DNA of 16,258 bases from Fusobacterium sp. (GTDB taxonomy: Bacteria > Fusobacteriota > Fusobacteriia > Fusobacteriales > Fusobacteriaceae): positions 1 through 16,258 of the forward strand of contig JAUNAY010000013.1 of NCBI GenBank assembly GCA_030527385.1, read 5' to 3'. The notes under the pieces were generated by a model. That model saw only the letters and a list, made by a program, of their open reading frames with translations, was not told the origin of the DNA and searched no databases. Below are positions 1-7,357 of this stretch, piece after piece. The translations under genes and the position numbers were made by a program. Positions within the stretch are counted from its first letter, which is position 1, and each line of letters starts with the position of its first letter.

Positions 1-557
1 TTTCTATACAAAAAGATTATGTCTATTTAGTTGATATTGAATATAAAGAAGGAATTTTAGCTAAAGATGGTAGTTGGATAGGAGAGATGGGAGAGTTTAA
101 ATATAAAAACAAAGAATCACAAATGTATAGCAAATTAAATAATAAAAAAGATGACAAGTTTTTTATTATTTATAAAGTTGAAAATAGAAAATATAAATAT
201 GGGTATTTAAACTTTAAAGGTGATGTACAAGTACCTATGATATACGATGATGCTAGAGAATTCTCAGAAGGATTTGCTCTTGTTAAGAAAAATGGAAGAT
301 GGGGTTATATCAATGAAGAAGGAAAAGCTATAACAGAGTTTAAATTTATAGATGGAAAACCTTTTAAAAATGGTGAAGCTCTTGTAAGAGAAAATTCAGA
401 AAAATATTATATAGATAAAAATGGAGAAAAAAAGGTTTTTAAGAGTTTCTGTGGTAATATTAAGAACGTAGTGATAAACTTTTTCTATAATACGAAGGGA
501 AAAGTGGGATCAGCTTGGAGCGATAACATTAAAGAAAAGAAAAAAATAGATTTATAA
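1..557 (+). CDS. WG-repeat protein, C-terminal fragment (5' end outside window)
   Basis: The frame is open from the window edge (first full codon at base 3) to the TAA at 555-557, so the ATG at 87 is probably internal and the gene starts upstream of the window. About 184 residues are visible. From about base 190 to 430 there are two to three copies of the WG (KWG) repeat: a 'YGYLNFKGDVQVPMIYDDA' unit, then 'F.EGFALVKKNGRWGYINEEGK', then a more diverged copy ending 'KYYIDKNGEK'. WG repeats are thought to form beta-propeller-like or solenoid folds of unknown biochemical role. The last ~45 residues are lysine-rich and not repeat-like. Only 36 bp separate it from the mscS-type gene, so the two may share a transcript. 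The repeat assignment is sound; the function is unknown. Confidence 0.75.
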   Translation, partial: SIQKDYVYLVDIEYKEGILAKDGSWIGEMGEFKYKNKESQMYSKLNNKKDDKFFIIYKVENRKYKYGYLNFKGDVQVPMIYDDAREFSEGFALVKKNGRWGYINEEGKAITEFKFIDGKPFKNGEALVRENSEKYYIDKNGEKKVFKSFCGNIKNVVINFFYNTKGKVGSAWSDNIKEKKKIDL

Positions 558-593
558 ACATCATTGGGGCAGTAAAAAAGAGGAGATGACAAG

Positions 594-1448
594 ATGGATT
601 TTTTTGCAACAATTACTGCACTAGAAAATGAAGATGGGAAAAAAATATTTGAAGTAATGGTGAATGATACTATATCTTTTTGTATTAGAATTTTTATATT
701 TTTATTTGTATTTTACATTGGCAAAAAGCTTATAAGTATAATTTTATCATATATTGATCTTATGTCTAAAGATAGATTTGATGTAGGGGCTAGACAATTT
801 AGCAAATCTTTTGTTAAATTAGGACTATACATAATATTATTTTTAATAGGAATGTTGGTATTTGGCTTTAAAGAACAATCTATCATAACAATGATCAGTG
901 CTGTAAGTTTAGGAATTGGAATATCACTAAAAGGATTCCTTTCAAATATTGCTGGAGGAGTGGTTATTCTATTTACTCGTCCATTTACTGTGGGTGAGTA
1001 TATTGAAGTAAACGGAGCTTTTGGAGAAGTTTATAAGATAGATGTTTTTTCTACGCATATTAATACCTTAGATAGCAAAAGAGTAATAATTCCAAATAAT
1101 GTTATGCTAAGTAGTAATGTAATTAATCACGATGCTAATGAATATAGAAGAATAAAACTTGAAATTCCTGTTTCTTATGAATGTAATCAAAAAAAAGCTG
1201 TTGAAATTCTCGAAAACATCAGTAAAACTTTTGAGGGATTAGAACACGATAGAAGATCATTTATAAATATAATGGAATACGCAGATTCATCAGTTAATAT
1301 CTATTTTATAGTTTGGACAAAAAGAGAAGGATATTATAGAACTAGAGGTAATTTAATTGCACATATTATAGAGGTATTTAACAAAGAAAATATTGAAATA
1401 CCTTATAATAAGTTAGATGTAAATATAAAAAATATACGAGGTGATTAA
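594..1448 (+). CDS. mscS: MscS-family small-conductance mechanosensitive channel
   Basis: Predicted inner-membrane channel that opens under membrane tension to release solutes during hypo-osmotic shock. Its 284 residues match the usual MscS length (~286). Hydrophobic segments lie at about residues 25-52, 70-91 and 97-128. The third carries the Gly/Ala/Ser-rich pore helix (SLGIGISLKGFLSNIAGG) followed by the MscS beta-domain signature (TRPFTVGEYIEV, then a 'RVIIPNNVMLSSNVINH' stretch), and a mixed alpha/beta cytoplasmic domain follows. The ATG at 594 has AGGAG at 581-585, 8 nt upstream. It ends 4 nt before the preferred start of the next gene, suggesting translational coupling. The channel family is clear; the conductance class is inferred from length only. 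Confidence 0.92.
   Translation: MDFFATITALENEDGKKIFEVMVNDTISFCIRIFIFLFVFYIGKKLISIILSYIDLMSKDRFDVGARQFSKSFVKLGLYIILFLIGMLVFGFKEQSIITMISAVSLGIGISLKGFLSNIAGGVVILFTRPFTVGEYIEVNGAFGEVYKIDVFSTHINTLDSKRVIIPNNVMLSSNVINHDANEYRRIKLEIPVSYECNQKKAVEILENISKTFEGLEHDRRSFINIMEYADSSVNIYFIVWTKREGYYRTRGNLIAHIIEVFNKENIEIPYNKLDVNIKNIRGD
1438..1445 (+). promoter_or_regulatory. Start-deciding ribosome binding site for the YitT gene
   Basis: GAGGTGAT is almost an exact complement of the 16S rRNA 3' end and lies 7 nt before the TTG at 1453. It overlaps the last codons of the mscS-type gene and favours TTG1453 over GTG1441. Confidence 0.6.
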
Positions 1449-1452
1449 AATT

Positions 1453-2301
1453 TTGGATAAATTTTTAAAAATGGGAAAAGATTATTTATTTATGACAGTA
1501 GGGTGCTTTATATACGCATTTGCTGTAAATTATTTTTATGTAAGCAATCATTTAGCAGAGGGAGGAGTTACAGGGATAGCACTAATTATATTTTATCTTT
1601 TTAAAACTCCCGTAGGTGTAACTTACTTTGTTGTAAATATACCATTATTAATCTTAGGTTGGAAGATGCTAGGAAAAGATTTTATTATAAAAACTTTATA
1701 TGGAACATTGATGATGTCTTTGGCATTAGATCTTACTTCTAAAGCAAATGGAGTTGTTGAAGATACGATGTTAGCTTCATTATATGGAGGTTTTATAGGA
1801 GGAATTGGGCTAGGAATTATATTCTTATGTGGTGGTTCTACTGGTGGAACAGATATTATAGCAAGAATAATGTCTAAATATAAGGGAATAGCTGTTGGAA
1901 AAGCTATGTTAGTACTAGATGTTATTGTTCTCTCTGCTGTGGCATTTTTATTTGGAAAAGAAGTATTTATGCACACACTTATTGCTGCTGTTGTTCTAAC
2001 TAAAACTATTGATTTTATTCAAGAGGGTATGGATAAAGCAAAAGCAGTTACAATAATTTCTAAAAAATCTGATCTTTTAAAAGAGGAGCTTATGAAAGAA
2101 ACAGAGAGAGGAGTTACCATTTTAAATGGTGTAGGAGCTTATACAGATAGATCTTTAGATGTTATTTATTGTGTTGTAAGCAAATATCAAATTACAAAAG
2201 TAAAAAGAATTGTAAAAGGGATAGATTCACGTGCTTTTTTAACTATAACAGATGTTTCAGAAGTTTTAGGAGAGGGATTTAAAAATATAAAAGATGAATA
2301 G
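1453..2301 (+). CDS. YitT family membrane protein (DUF161 + DUF2179)
   Basis: Integral membrane protein of the YitT family, whose transport or sensing role is not firmly established. The N-terminal ~190 residues form about six hydrophobic segments with the family signature 'AEGGVTGIALI', and a second glycine-rich 'GGSTGGTDIIARI' motif lies midway. The C-terminal ~85 residues form the soluble DUF2179 domain, with 'GVTILNGVGAYT' and a final 'RAFLTITDVSEVLGEGF'. I chose the TTG at 1453 because a near-perfect anti-Shine-Dalgarno match, GAGGTGAT at 1438-1445, sits 7 nt upstream. The in-frame GTG at 1441 lies inside that ribosome binding site and has none of its own, but it cannot be excluded. Probably co-transcribed with the mscS-type gene. 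Confidence 0.88.
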   Translation: MDKFLKMGKDYLFMTVGCFIYAFAVNYFYVSNHLAEGGVTGIALIIFYLFKTPVGVTYFVVNIPLLILGWKMLGKDFIIKTLYGTLMMSLALDLTSKANGVVEDTMLASLYGGFIGGIGLGIIFLCGGSTGGTDIIARIMSKYKGIAVGKAMLVLDVIVLSAVAFLFGKEVFMHTLIAAVVLTKTIDFIQEGMDKAKAVTIISKKSDLLKEELMKETERGVTILNGVGAYTDRSLDVIYCVVSKYQITKVKRIVKGIDSRAFLTITDVSEVLGEGFKNIKDE

Positions 2302-2385
2302 TTAATGTTATTAAATAGAGATTAAGCTACCTTTTAAAAAAATATTACCATAATATTTTCAAAAAATAATATGTTTTTAAAATTA

Positions 2386-2414
2386 TTGTGTGATTTTAAT
2401 AGATATGCTATAAT
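2386..2414 (+). promoter_or_regulatory. Sigma70-type promoter of the GntR regulator gene
   Basis: A -35 box TTGTGT (2386-2391), a 17-bp spacer and a consensus -10 box TATAAT (2409-2414) are present. A TG two bases before the -10 box gives an extended -10. Transcription should start near 2420-2422, about 30 nt before the ATG at 2453. Confidence 0.75.
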
Positions 2415-2435
2415 GCCTTAGAGAGATCTATTAAA
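2395..2435. promoter_or_regulatory. Candidate GntR autoregulatory operator (inverted repeat over the -10 box)
   Basis: A perfect 10-bp inverted repeat: TTTAATAGAT at 2395-2404 and ATCTATTAAA at 2426-2435, arms 21 bp apart, 31 bp centre to centre (about three helical turns). It is symmetrically placed around the -10 box and the predicted start site, so a dimer bound here would block RNA polymerase. That the downstream GntR protein binds it is inferred from position. Confidence 0.5.
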
Positions 2436-2452
2436 GAGAGGTAATAAATGTT

Positions 2453-3130
2453 ATGAAAATTTATAGTCACATTATGGGGAAAACAAGTTTCAGTTTTGCT
2501 TATAGGATATTAAAAGAAAATATTTTAAGATTGGATATGAAGCCTGGAGAGGAGATAAAAGAGCTTGAGCTTTTAGCTACCCTTAATATGAGCCGTACAC
2601 CTGTAAGAGAAGCACTTATACTTTTAAAGCACGAAGGACTTGTAGAAAATATTCAAGGTGGAACTTATGTTTCAAAAATAAATAAAGAAAAGTTTAAAGA
2701 TGGTACTCTTATGAGAATGGCGATTGAAGAAAAGATTCTTTTAAAAGCTTGTGATTCTTTTCCAGATGAATATATGGAAAAATTAGAGAAAAATCTTGCA
2801 AAACAGGATTATATTATGAGAACTTCAAGAGATTATATTGAATTTCGTAATGTGGATTTAGAATTTCATCAACTAATATTTGAAGGAGTAGGACATAAAA
2901 ATCTATTTACTTTTATGTCAGATGGTTTTTTGGACTATCAAAGAATGGGAATGATGTTTTGTGTTGATAAAATCAGAGATGATTTTGTCTTTAAAGGTCA
3001 CAAAGAATTCTTTGATATTATAAAAAATAAAAGAAAAGATGATGTTGTCCCAACTTTAACAGCTCACTTAAATCGCCTAATTGGAAAATTTGATGATATT
3101 TGTAACGAACACCCATACTACTTTAAATAA
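2453..3130 (+). CDS. GntR family transcriptional regulator, FadR/FCD subfamily
   Basis: A 225-residue ligand-responsive DNA-binding protein. Residues ~15-75 form the GntR winged helix: 'ILRLDMKPGEEIKELELLA' followed by the recognition-helix region 'MSRTPVREALILLKHEGL'. Residues ~85-215 form the all-helical FCD effector domain, in which D135, H139, H183 and H205 fit the usual metal-binding set. FCD proteins commonly sense organic acids. The ATG at 2453 has AGAGAGG at 2435-2441; an earlier ATG at 2448 stops after two codons. The gene converges on the Hdr-Frd operon and shares a terminator with it, so regulation of that operon by a dicarboxylate or related acid is plausible but unproven. No copy of its candidate operator was seen at the operon promoter. 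Confidence 0.9.
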   Translation: MKIYSHIMGKTSFSFAYRILKENILRLDMKPGEEIKELELLATLNMSRTPVREALILLKHEGLVENIQGGTYVSKINKEKFKDGTLMRMAIEEKILLKACDSFPDEYMEKLEKNLAKQDYIMRTSRDYIEFRNVDLEFHQLIFEGVGHKNLFTFMSDGFLDYQRMGMMFCVDKIRDDFVFKGHKEFFDIIKNKRKDDVVPTLTAHLNRLIGKFDDICNEHPYYFK

Positions 3131-3150
3131 AAGACTAAAGTCTTTATAAG

Positions 3151-3190
3151 ATAAAAGCTCAAATTCATAAACCTGAACTTGAGCTTTTAT
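3151..3190. terminator. Bidirectional intrinsic terminator between convergent transcripts
   Basis: A perfect 12-bp stem (ATAAAAGCTCAA at 3151-3162 with TTGAGCTTTTAT at 3179-3190). After one mismatch it extends by a further 3 bp (3164-3166 with 3175-3177), leaving an 8-nt loop. A-rich and T-rich flanks on both arms let it serve the GntR gene (+) and the ten-gene operon (-). Confidence 0.85.
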
Positions 3191-3195
3191 AATTA

Positions 3196-4311
3196 CTAAA
3201 TTATTTTTCTATCTATCATCTTTCTTACTACACTTTTAGCAAGATTTATTCTTTCTTCAACTGTTGATATATCAAGATACTCATTTTTACTGTGTGCTTC
3301 TCCTCCAACAGGACCAACAGCATCTACAACTCCAACTCCTAATACTCCCAAGAAGTTTCCATCAGAGCAACCTCCTGCAACTTCCCAGTCATATTTTATT
3401 CCCATTTCATTTTTACTTTCATCAAATAGATCACGAAGAAGAGCTGATTTTTCATTAAGAACTAGTGGCGGTCTGTATCCTATCTCCTCAACCTTTACTT
3501 TAATTCCTGCAACTTTTGGTTTTTCTTGAAGTTCTTGCATTTTTTCTCTAATAGTTTCAAAAAATTCAACTTGGTGTGATCTTCCCTCAAACTTAAAACA
3601 AGCGTAATCTGGAACTATATTTACTCCAGCTCCACCCTCAATAAGTCCAACGTTTAAAGAATTTTTTATCTCCCAATTATGAAGTTTAGAAATCTCTCCT
3701 ACCCAGTGACAAGCCTCAACTATTGCATTGATTCCCTCATTTGGATAGTTTCCAGCGTGTGATGCTTTTCCAAAAAATTCAACTTTATATTTAACAAGCC
3801 CTTTTCTTTCTATAACTGCATTTCCATTTTTACGAGCTGGTTCAAATACCATTGCATATTTTGCCTTTGCTCCTATTTTTTCAATAATTTCTCTTGAATG
3901 TAAAGAGCTTATCTCCTCATCTGTATTCATCACAAGAGCTATTGTTATATCTTCATTCTTAAACTCTTTTGCTACTTCTATCATAGATAAAACACCAGAT
4001 TTCATATCATAAACACCTGCTCCAGTAGCAATATTTCCATCTAGTTTGTAGCTCCAAGCTGGTACAGTTCCCTTAGGAAAAACTGTATCATTATGTCCTA
4101 AAAACATCAAATCTATATCTTCACAATCTCTATTTTTAGCAACTAATACTGGATTTTTTCCATTATTTTGAGGATAAACTTCAACTATCCACTCTTTTTC
4201 TAACTCAGCTCTAAATATTTCAGTAACTTCTTGAACTCCCTCTGGCACATTGCTACCACAATCAATATTTACAAGTTTTTCTAAATCTGCTAAAAATTTT
4301 TTCATATCCAT
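3196..4311 (-). CDS. M20 family metallopeptidase (carboxypeptidase G2-like)
   Basis: A predicted cytoplasmic di-zinc amidohydrolase of 371 residues, close to carboxypeptidase G2/ArgE/DapE relatives. Metal and catalytic residues are in order: H73 and D75 (GHNDT), D102 (GVYDMKSG), E132-E133 (NTDEEI; E132 the likely general base), E157 (FEPAR) and H340 (EAHS). The lid/dimerisation domain carries 'GKASHAGNYP' and 'GGAGVNIVP', with no signal peptide. The ATG at 4311 has GGGGGA a few nt upstream. It is the last gene of the operon, 19 nt after the transporter. The family hydrolyses N-acyl amino acids, gamma- or alpha-glutamyl conjugates or dipeptides, and the sequence does not show which. Its position suggests it frees or trims the compound that the transporter imports or the reductase consumes. 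Confidence 0.88.
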   Translation of the reverse strand: MDMKKFLADLEKLVNIDCGSNVPEGVQEVTEIFRAELEKEWIVEVYPQNNGKNPVLVAKNRDCEDIDLMFLGHNDTVFPKGTVPAWSYKLDGNIATGAGVYDMKSGVLSMIEVAKEFKNEDITIALVMNTDEEISSLHSREIIEKIGAKAKYAMVFEPARKNGNAVIERKGLVKYKVEFFGKASHAGNYPNEGINAIVEACHWVGEISKLHNWEIKNSLNVGLIEGGAGVNIVPDYACFKFEGRSHQVEFFETIREKMQELQEKPKVAGIKVKVEEIGYRPPLVLNEKSALLRDLFDESKNEMGIKYDWEVAGGCSDGNFLGVLGVGVVDAVGPVGGEAHSKNEYLDISTVEERINLAKSVVRKMIDRKII

Positions 4312-4330
4312 ACTATTTTCCCCCTAGTTT

Positions 4331-5686
4331 CTATCCAAATAATATCATATTTGTAACTATAACTGTAACTAAGCCCCCTAACATAGGGATAGCTGTTCTT
4401 TTTACCACTTCAAATGGTGATACCCCTGAAATTCCTGCTACTGCCACAATTACAGCTGTTATAGGTGACACACTTCTTGCAATTCCTGCCGAAAGTTGCA
4501 TAGGCATCAACATAACTATTGGATTTAAGTTTACTGATGATGCTACTGCTGGTGCAAGTGCAGCAAAAGCAAAGAATGGTGCATTTCCTGATCCCATAAG
4601 AATAGAAGATACTACTATTATTGCTGTCATAACTAAAATCATTGGTTGAGCTCCTAATCCTGCTGATTTTGTAGAATCAATAAGAGCATCAATAACACCT
4701 ATTTTTCTAAGTCCTAAAGCAAAAAACTCCCCTGCTACAATCAAAGTAATAACATTTGCAAATTGACTTCCCATTGCTGTAAATATTATTTTTAACTCTG
4801 CTAATGTAGATTTAAAAGCTTTTCTTCTAATTCCCTCAATAATCATACTCAAAGTAATACTCATAAGCATTGCTTCAACAACACCTATTTTAATACTACT
4901 TCCTGTTAACGGACTAAATATAAGTATTATAATTAGAGGTATGATAGGTAAAAAAGCATACAACTTAGGTACTTGTTTCTCTTCTTCTTTATTTTCTACA
5001 TCTGTTGCATTTTCTATTTTTTCTAACTTGCTATCCATTTTTTTATTTACGAAATAGTGTAAAATAGTAATTACTATAACTGTGGCTATTGCTACTGGTA
5101 TTTGATAGTTAGCAAAATAAAGAGCTGCGTCCATTTCTGCTGTTTTTGATGCAAGTACAGCATTTCCAGATGCTGGTCCTAAATCAAGACAAGCTGAAGT
5201 CCCTATTACAGATGTAGCAGCTAAAGATGACACTCCTAATGACACAACAATAGGATATACAGTAACCATTAGTAAAACTCCTAATCCTGATGCACTTGGA
5301 ATAAACACATTTAATATTTGCCCTATAACATATGAAAGAGCAAGTACTATATATGGTGAATTAAGTTTTCTAAGTGGCTTTATTGACATCTTTACCAATG
5401 CTGTACTAGCTCCTATATGATCCATATATTTTGCAAAAGCTGAAACTACCATAATAGCTAAACCTAAGCTTCCAGATGTTTTTATAAAGTTTTTACTAAG
5501 TTGAGAAAAAATATCAAGATAAAGTGATCCAGTAGCACTTTTTTCCATAACAGGAGTATTATTTAATAATATTCCTCCAAGTAGAAGAACTGCCCCACCA
5601 ATTATTAAAACTCCTTGTGCCTGATATTTTTTTACTATAAAATATCCAACTGCTATTATTACTAAAATTGCTAACACAAAATTCAT
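4331..5686 (-). CDS. dcuC: DcuC-type anaerobic C4-dicarboxylate transporter
   Basis: A polytopic inner-membrane carrier of 451 residues (E. coli DcuC is about 460) with some 11-12 hydrophobic segments and a charged central loop at about residues 213-240. DcuC hallmarks by eye are 'KYMDHIGAS' near residue 86, 'SASGLGVLLM' near 132, a conserved 'GSGNAPFFAFA' near 372 and the C-terminal 'GVSPFEVVKRT'. DcuC proteins exchange or export succinate and take up fumarate and other C4-dicarboxylates during anaerobic growth. Placement 30 nt after the fumarate-reductase-type gene supports fumarate/malate uptake coupled to succinate release. The ATG has GGGGGA upstream. Substrate is inferred from family and context; other carboxylates are possible. 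Confidence 0.88.
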   Translation of the reverse strand: MNFVLAILVIIAVGYFIVKKYQAQGVLIIGGAVLLLGGILLNNTPVMEKSATGSLYLDIFSQLSKNFIKTSGSLGLAIMVVSAFAKYMDHIGASTALVKMSIKPLRKLNSPYIVLALSYVIGQILNVFIPSASGLGVLLMVTVYPIVVSLGVSSLAATSVIGTSACLDLGPASGNAVLASKTAEMDAALYFANYQIPVAIATVIVITILHYFVNKKMDSKLEKIENATDVENKEEEKQVPKLYAFLPIIPLIIILIFSPLTGSSIKIGVVEAMLMSITLSMIIEGIRRKAFKSTLAELKIIFTAMGSQFANVITLIVAGEFFALGLRKIGVIDALIDSTKSAGLGAQPMILVMTAIIVVSSILMGSGNAPFFAFAALAPAVASSVNLNPIVMLMPMQLSAGIARSVSPITAVIVAVAGISGVSPFEVVKRTAIPMLGGLVTVIVTNMILFG

Positions 5687-5716
5687 CTGTTTCCCCCTAT
5701 GTAAATATTTTTATTA

Positions 5717-7330
5717 TTATTTTTCTATCTTATCTGCCCCGTGTCTATAATGTGGTAACAACATTGGAGATACTCTATCAGTGTCTATTCCATTTGCTTT
5801 TAATTCTTCGTGATATTTATTTATATGCTCAAGAGTTAATTCTTTTACTTCAACAGACTTGCTTTTATTTCCTGCACTTCTTCCAGCTCTACGTCCAAAA
5901 ACAATTATATCTAATAGTGAATTTCCCATAAGTCTGTTTCTTCCGTGAATTCCTCCAGCACATTCTCCAGCTACATAAAGATTTTCTATTTTTGTCTCTC
6001 CATTTTCATTAATTAAAAGCCCACCATTTTGATAATGAAGTGTTGGATAGATTAAAATAGGTTCTTTTGTCATATCTATTCCAAATTTTTTAAACATTCT
6101 ATACATTGCAGGAAGCCTTTTTTCTAATGTTCCTTCCCCGTGAATTATATCAATAAGTGGAGTATCTAGCCAAACTCCAACTTCACCAGTAGGTGTATTA
6201 ATTCCTTTTCCTTTTACTTTACATTCATTGATGATTGCAGATGCTTCGATATCTCTTGTTTCAAGATGATATACAAATTGCTCTCCATCTATATTTAGAG
6301 GTGTAGCTCCAAGCCCTCTTACTTTTTCAGTTACAAGAGCACCAAATATTTGTGATGGGAATGCAACTCCAGTAGGGTGATATTGAATAGTATCAGCAAA
6401 TGCAAGTTCTGCACCTAATCTATACCCTAATATAAGTCCATCAGCAGTTGCTCCATAGTGGTTAGAAGTTGGGAATCCTTGATAATGAAGTCTTCCAGCT
6501 CCTCCTGTTGTAAGTATTACAGTCTTAGCTTTTACTACCGAATACTCCTCTGTTTCAAGGTTGAATAACACAGCTCCAGCCACTTTTCCATCTGTGTCTT
6601 TTATAAGCTCTACAACTGGAGAAAACTCAACTACTTCCACACCTAAATTTCTAACCTCATCTCTAAGCACACGCATTATCTCTGCTCCACTATAATCTGC
6701 TGCTGCGTGCATTCTTTTTCTTGAAGTTCCTCCTCCGTGGTTAGTCATCATAGTTCCGTCTTCTTCTTTATCAAACATTACTCCAAAATCATTTAGCCAT
6801 TTGATAGCTTCTGGAGCATCGCAAACTAAAGCTCTTACTAGTTCTGGAATATTTGTAAAATGTCCTCCACCCATTACATCAAGATAATGTTTAGCAGGAG
6901 AGTCATCTGGTTTGTCAGCAGCTTGAATTCCCCCCTCTGCCATCATTGTATTAGCATCACCAAAACGAAGTTTTGTAGCAATCATAACTTTTGCTCCAGT
7001 TTTGTATGCTTCTATTGCAGCAGAAGCTCCAGCTCCTCCAGCTCCAACAATAAGCACATCTACATCATAATCAATCTTATTAAGATTAACTTTTTCCATT
7101 TCTACTCTACTTTTTGCTTCTATTAAATCTGCAAGTTCTAATGGAACTTTTTGCCCTTTATTTACTCCTAAATTAACAGTTCTAAATCCACTTTCTATAT
7201 AATCTGGATGATTTTTCTTTAAAATTTCCAATTTAGCTTCTGGAGATAATCTTGGAAAATCGTGTCCAACTCTTTTTGCACGAGTTGCCTCAACTTTTTT
7301 TATTAATTCTCTCATTTCTGGTGTATACAT
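5717..7330 (-). CDS. Fumarate-reductase-type FAD flavoprotein (FrdA/TfrA-like), soluble
   Basis: Predicted catalytic subunit reducing fumarate, or a close dicarboxylic enoate, to succinate. Numbering counts the TTG codon at 7333 as residue 1. The Rossmann motif GAGGAG is at 97-102. Active-site residues of the family are present: H319 (YHPTG), the proton relay E336/R339 (TEKVRG), catalytic R360 (ETRDIEAS), H433 (LHYQNGG) and R466 (GRNRLMGNS). The E336-R339-R360 spacing equals that of the Shewanella soluble fumarate reductase. The histidine that covalently holds FAD in E. coli FrdA is N128 here, so FAD should be non-covalent. An ~88-residue N-terminal extension precedes the Rossmann fold, and the C-terminal helical domain of FrdA/SdhA is missing. 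The ATG at 7330 is preferred over TTG at 7333 because GGAGG (7338-7342) is then 7 nt away. Confidence 0.9.
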   Translation of the reverse strand: MYTPEMRELIKKVEATRAKRVGHDFPRLSPEAKLEILKKNHPDYIESGFRTVNLGVNKGQKVPLELADLIEAKSRVEMEKVNLNKIDYDVDVLIVGAGGAGASAAIEAYKTGAKVMIATKLRFGDANTMMAEGGIQAADKPDDSPAKHYLDVMGGGHFTNIPELVRALVCDAPEAIKWLNDFGVMFDKEEDGTMMTNHGGGTSRKRMHAAADYSGAEIMRVLRDEVRNLGVEVVEFSPVVELIKDTDGKVAGAVLFNLETEEYSVVKAKTVILTTGGAGRLHYQGFPTSNHYGATADGLILGYRLGAELAFADTIQYHPTGVAFPSQIFGALVTEKVRGLGATPLNIDGEQFVYHLETRDIEASAIINECKVKGKGINTPTGEVGVWLDTPLIDIIHGEGTLEKRLPAMYRMFKKFGIDMTKEPILIYPTLHYQNGGLLINENGETKIENLYVAGECAGGIHGRNRLMGNSLLDIIVFGRRAGRSAGNKSKSVEVKELTLEHINKYHEELKANGIDTDRVSPMLLPHYRHGADKIEK

Positions 7331-7357
7331 CAATAAACCTCCAATTAATAACCTTTA

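Noticed and set aside
594..2301. The mscS and YitT genes as part of the redox system
   Set aside because: They lie on the opposite strand and are separated from the operon by a regulator with its own promoter and a terminator. Nothing in their sequence ties them to electron transfer.
2339..2359. AT-only hairpin (AAAATATT/AATATTTT, loop ACCAT) downstream of the YitT gene as a terminator
   Set aside because: It has an all-A/T 8-bp stem with no G-C pair and no clean U-run, so it is too weak to call in such an AT-rich gap.
3130..3145. Small hairpin AAAGAC/GTCTTT right after the GntR stop
   Set aside because: It is only 6 bp with a tetraloop and no T-run. The larger hairpin at 3151-3190 is the evident terminator.
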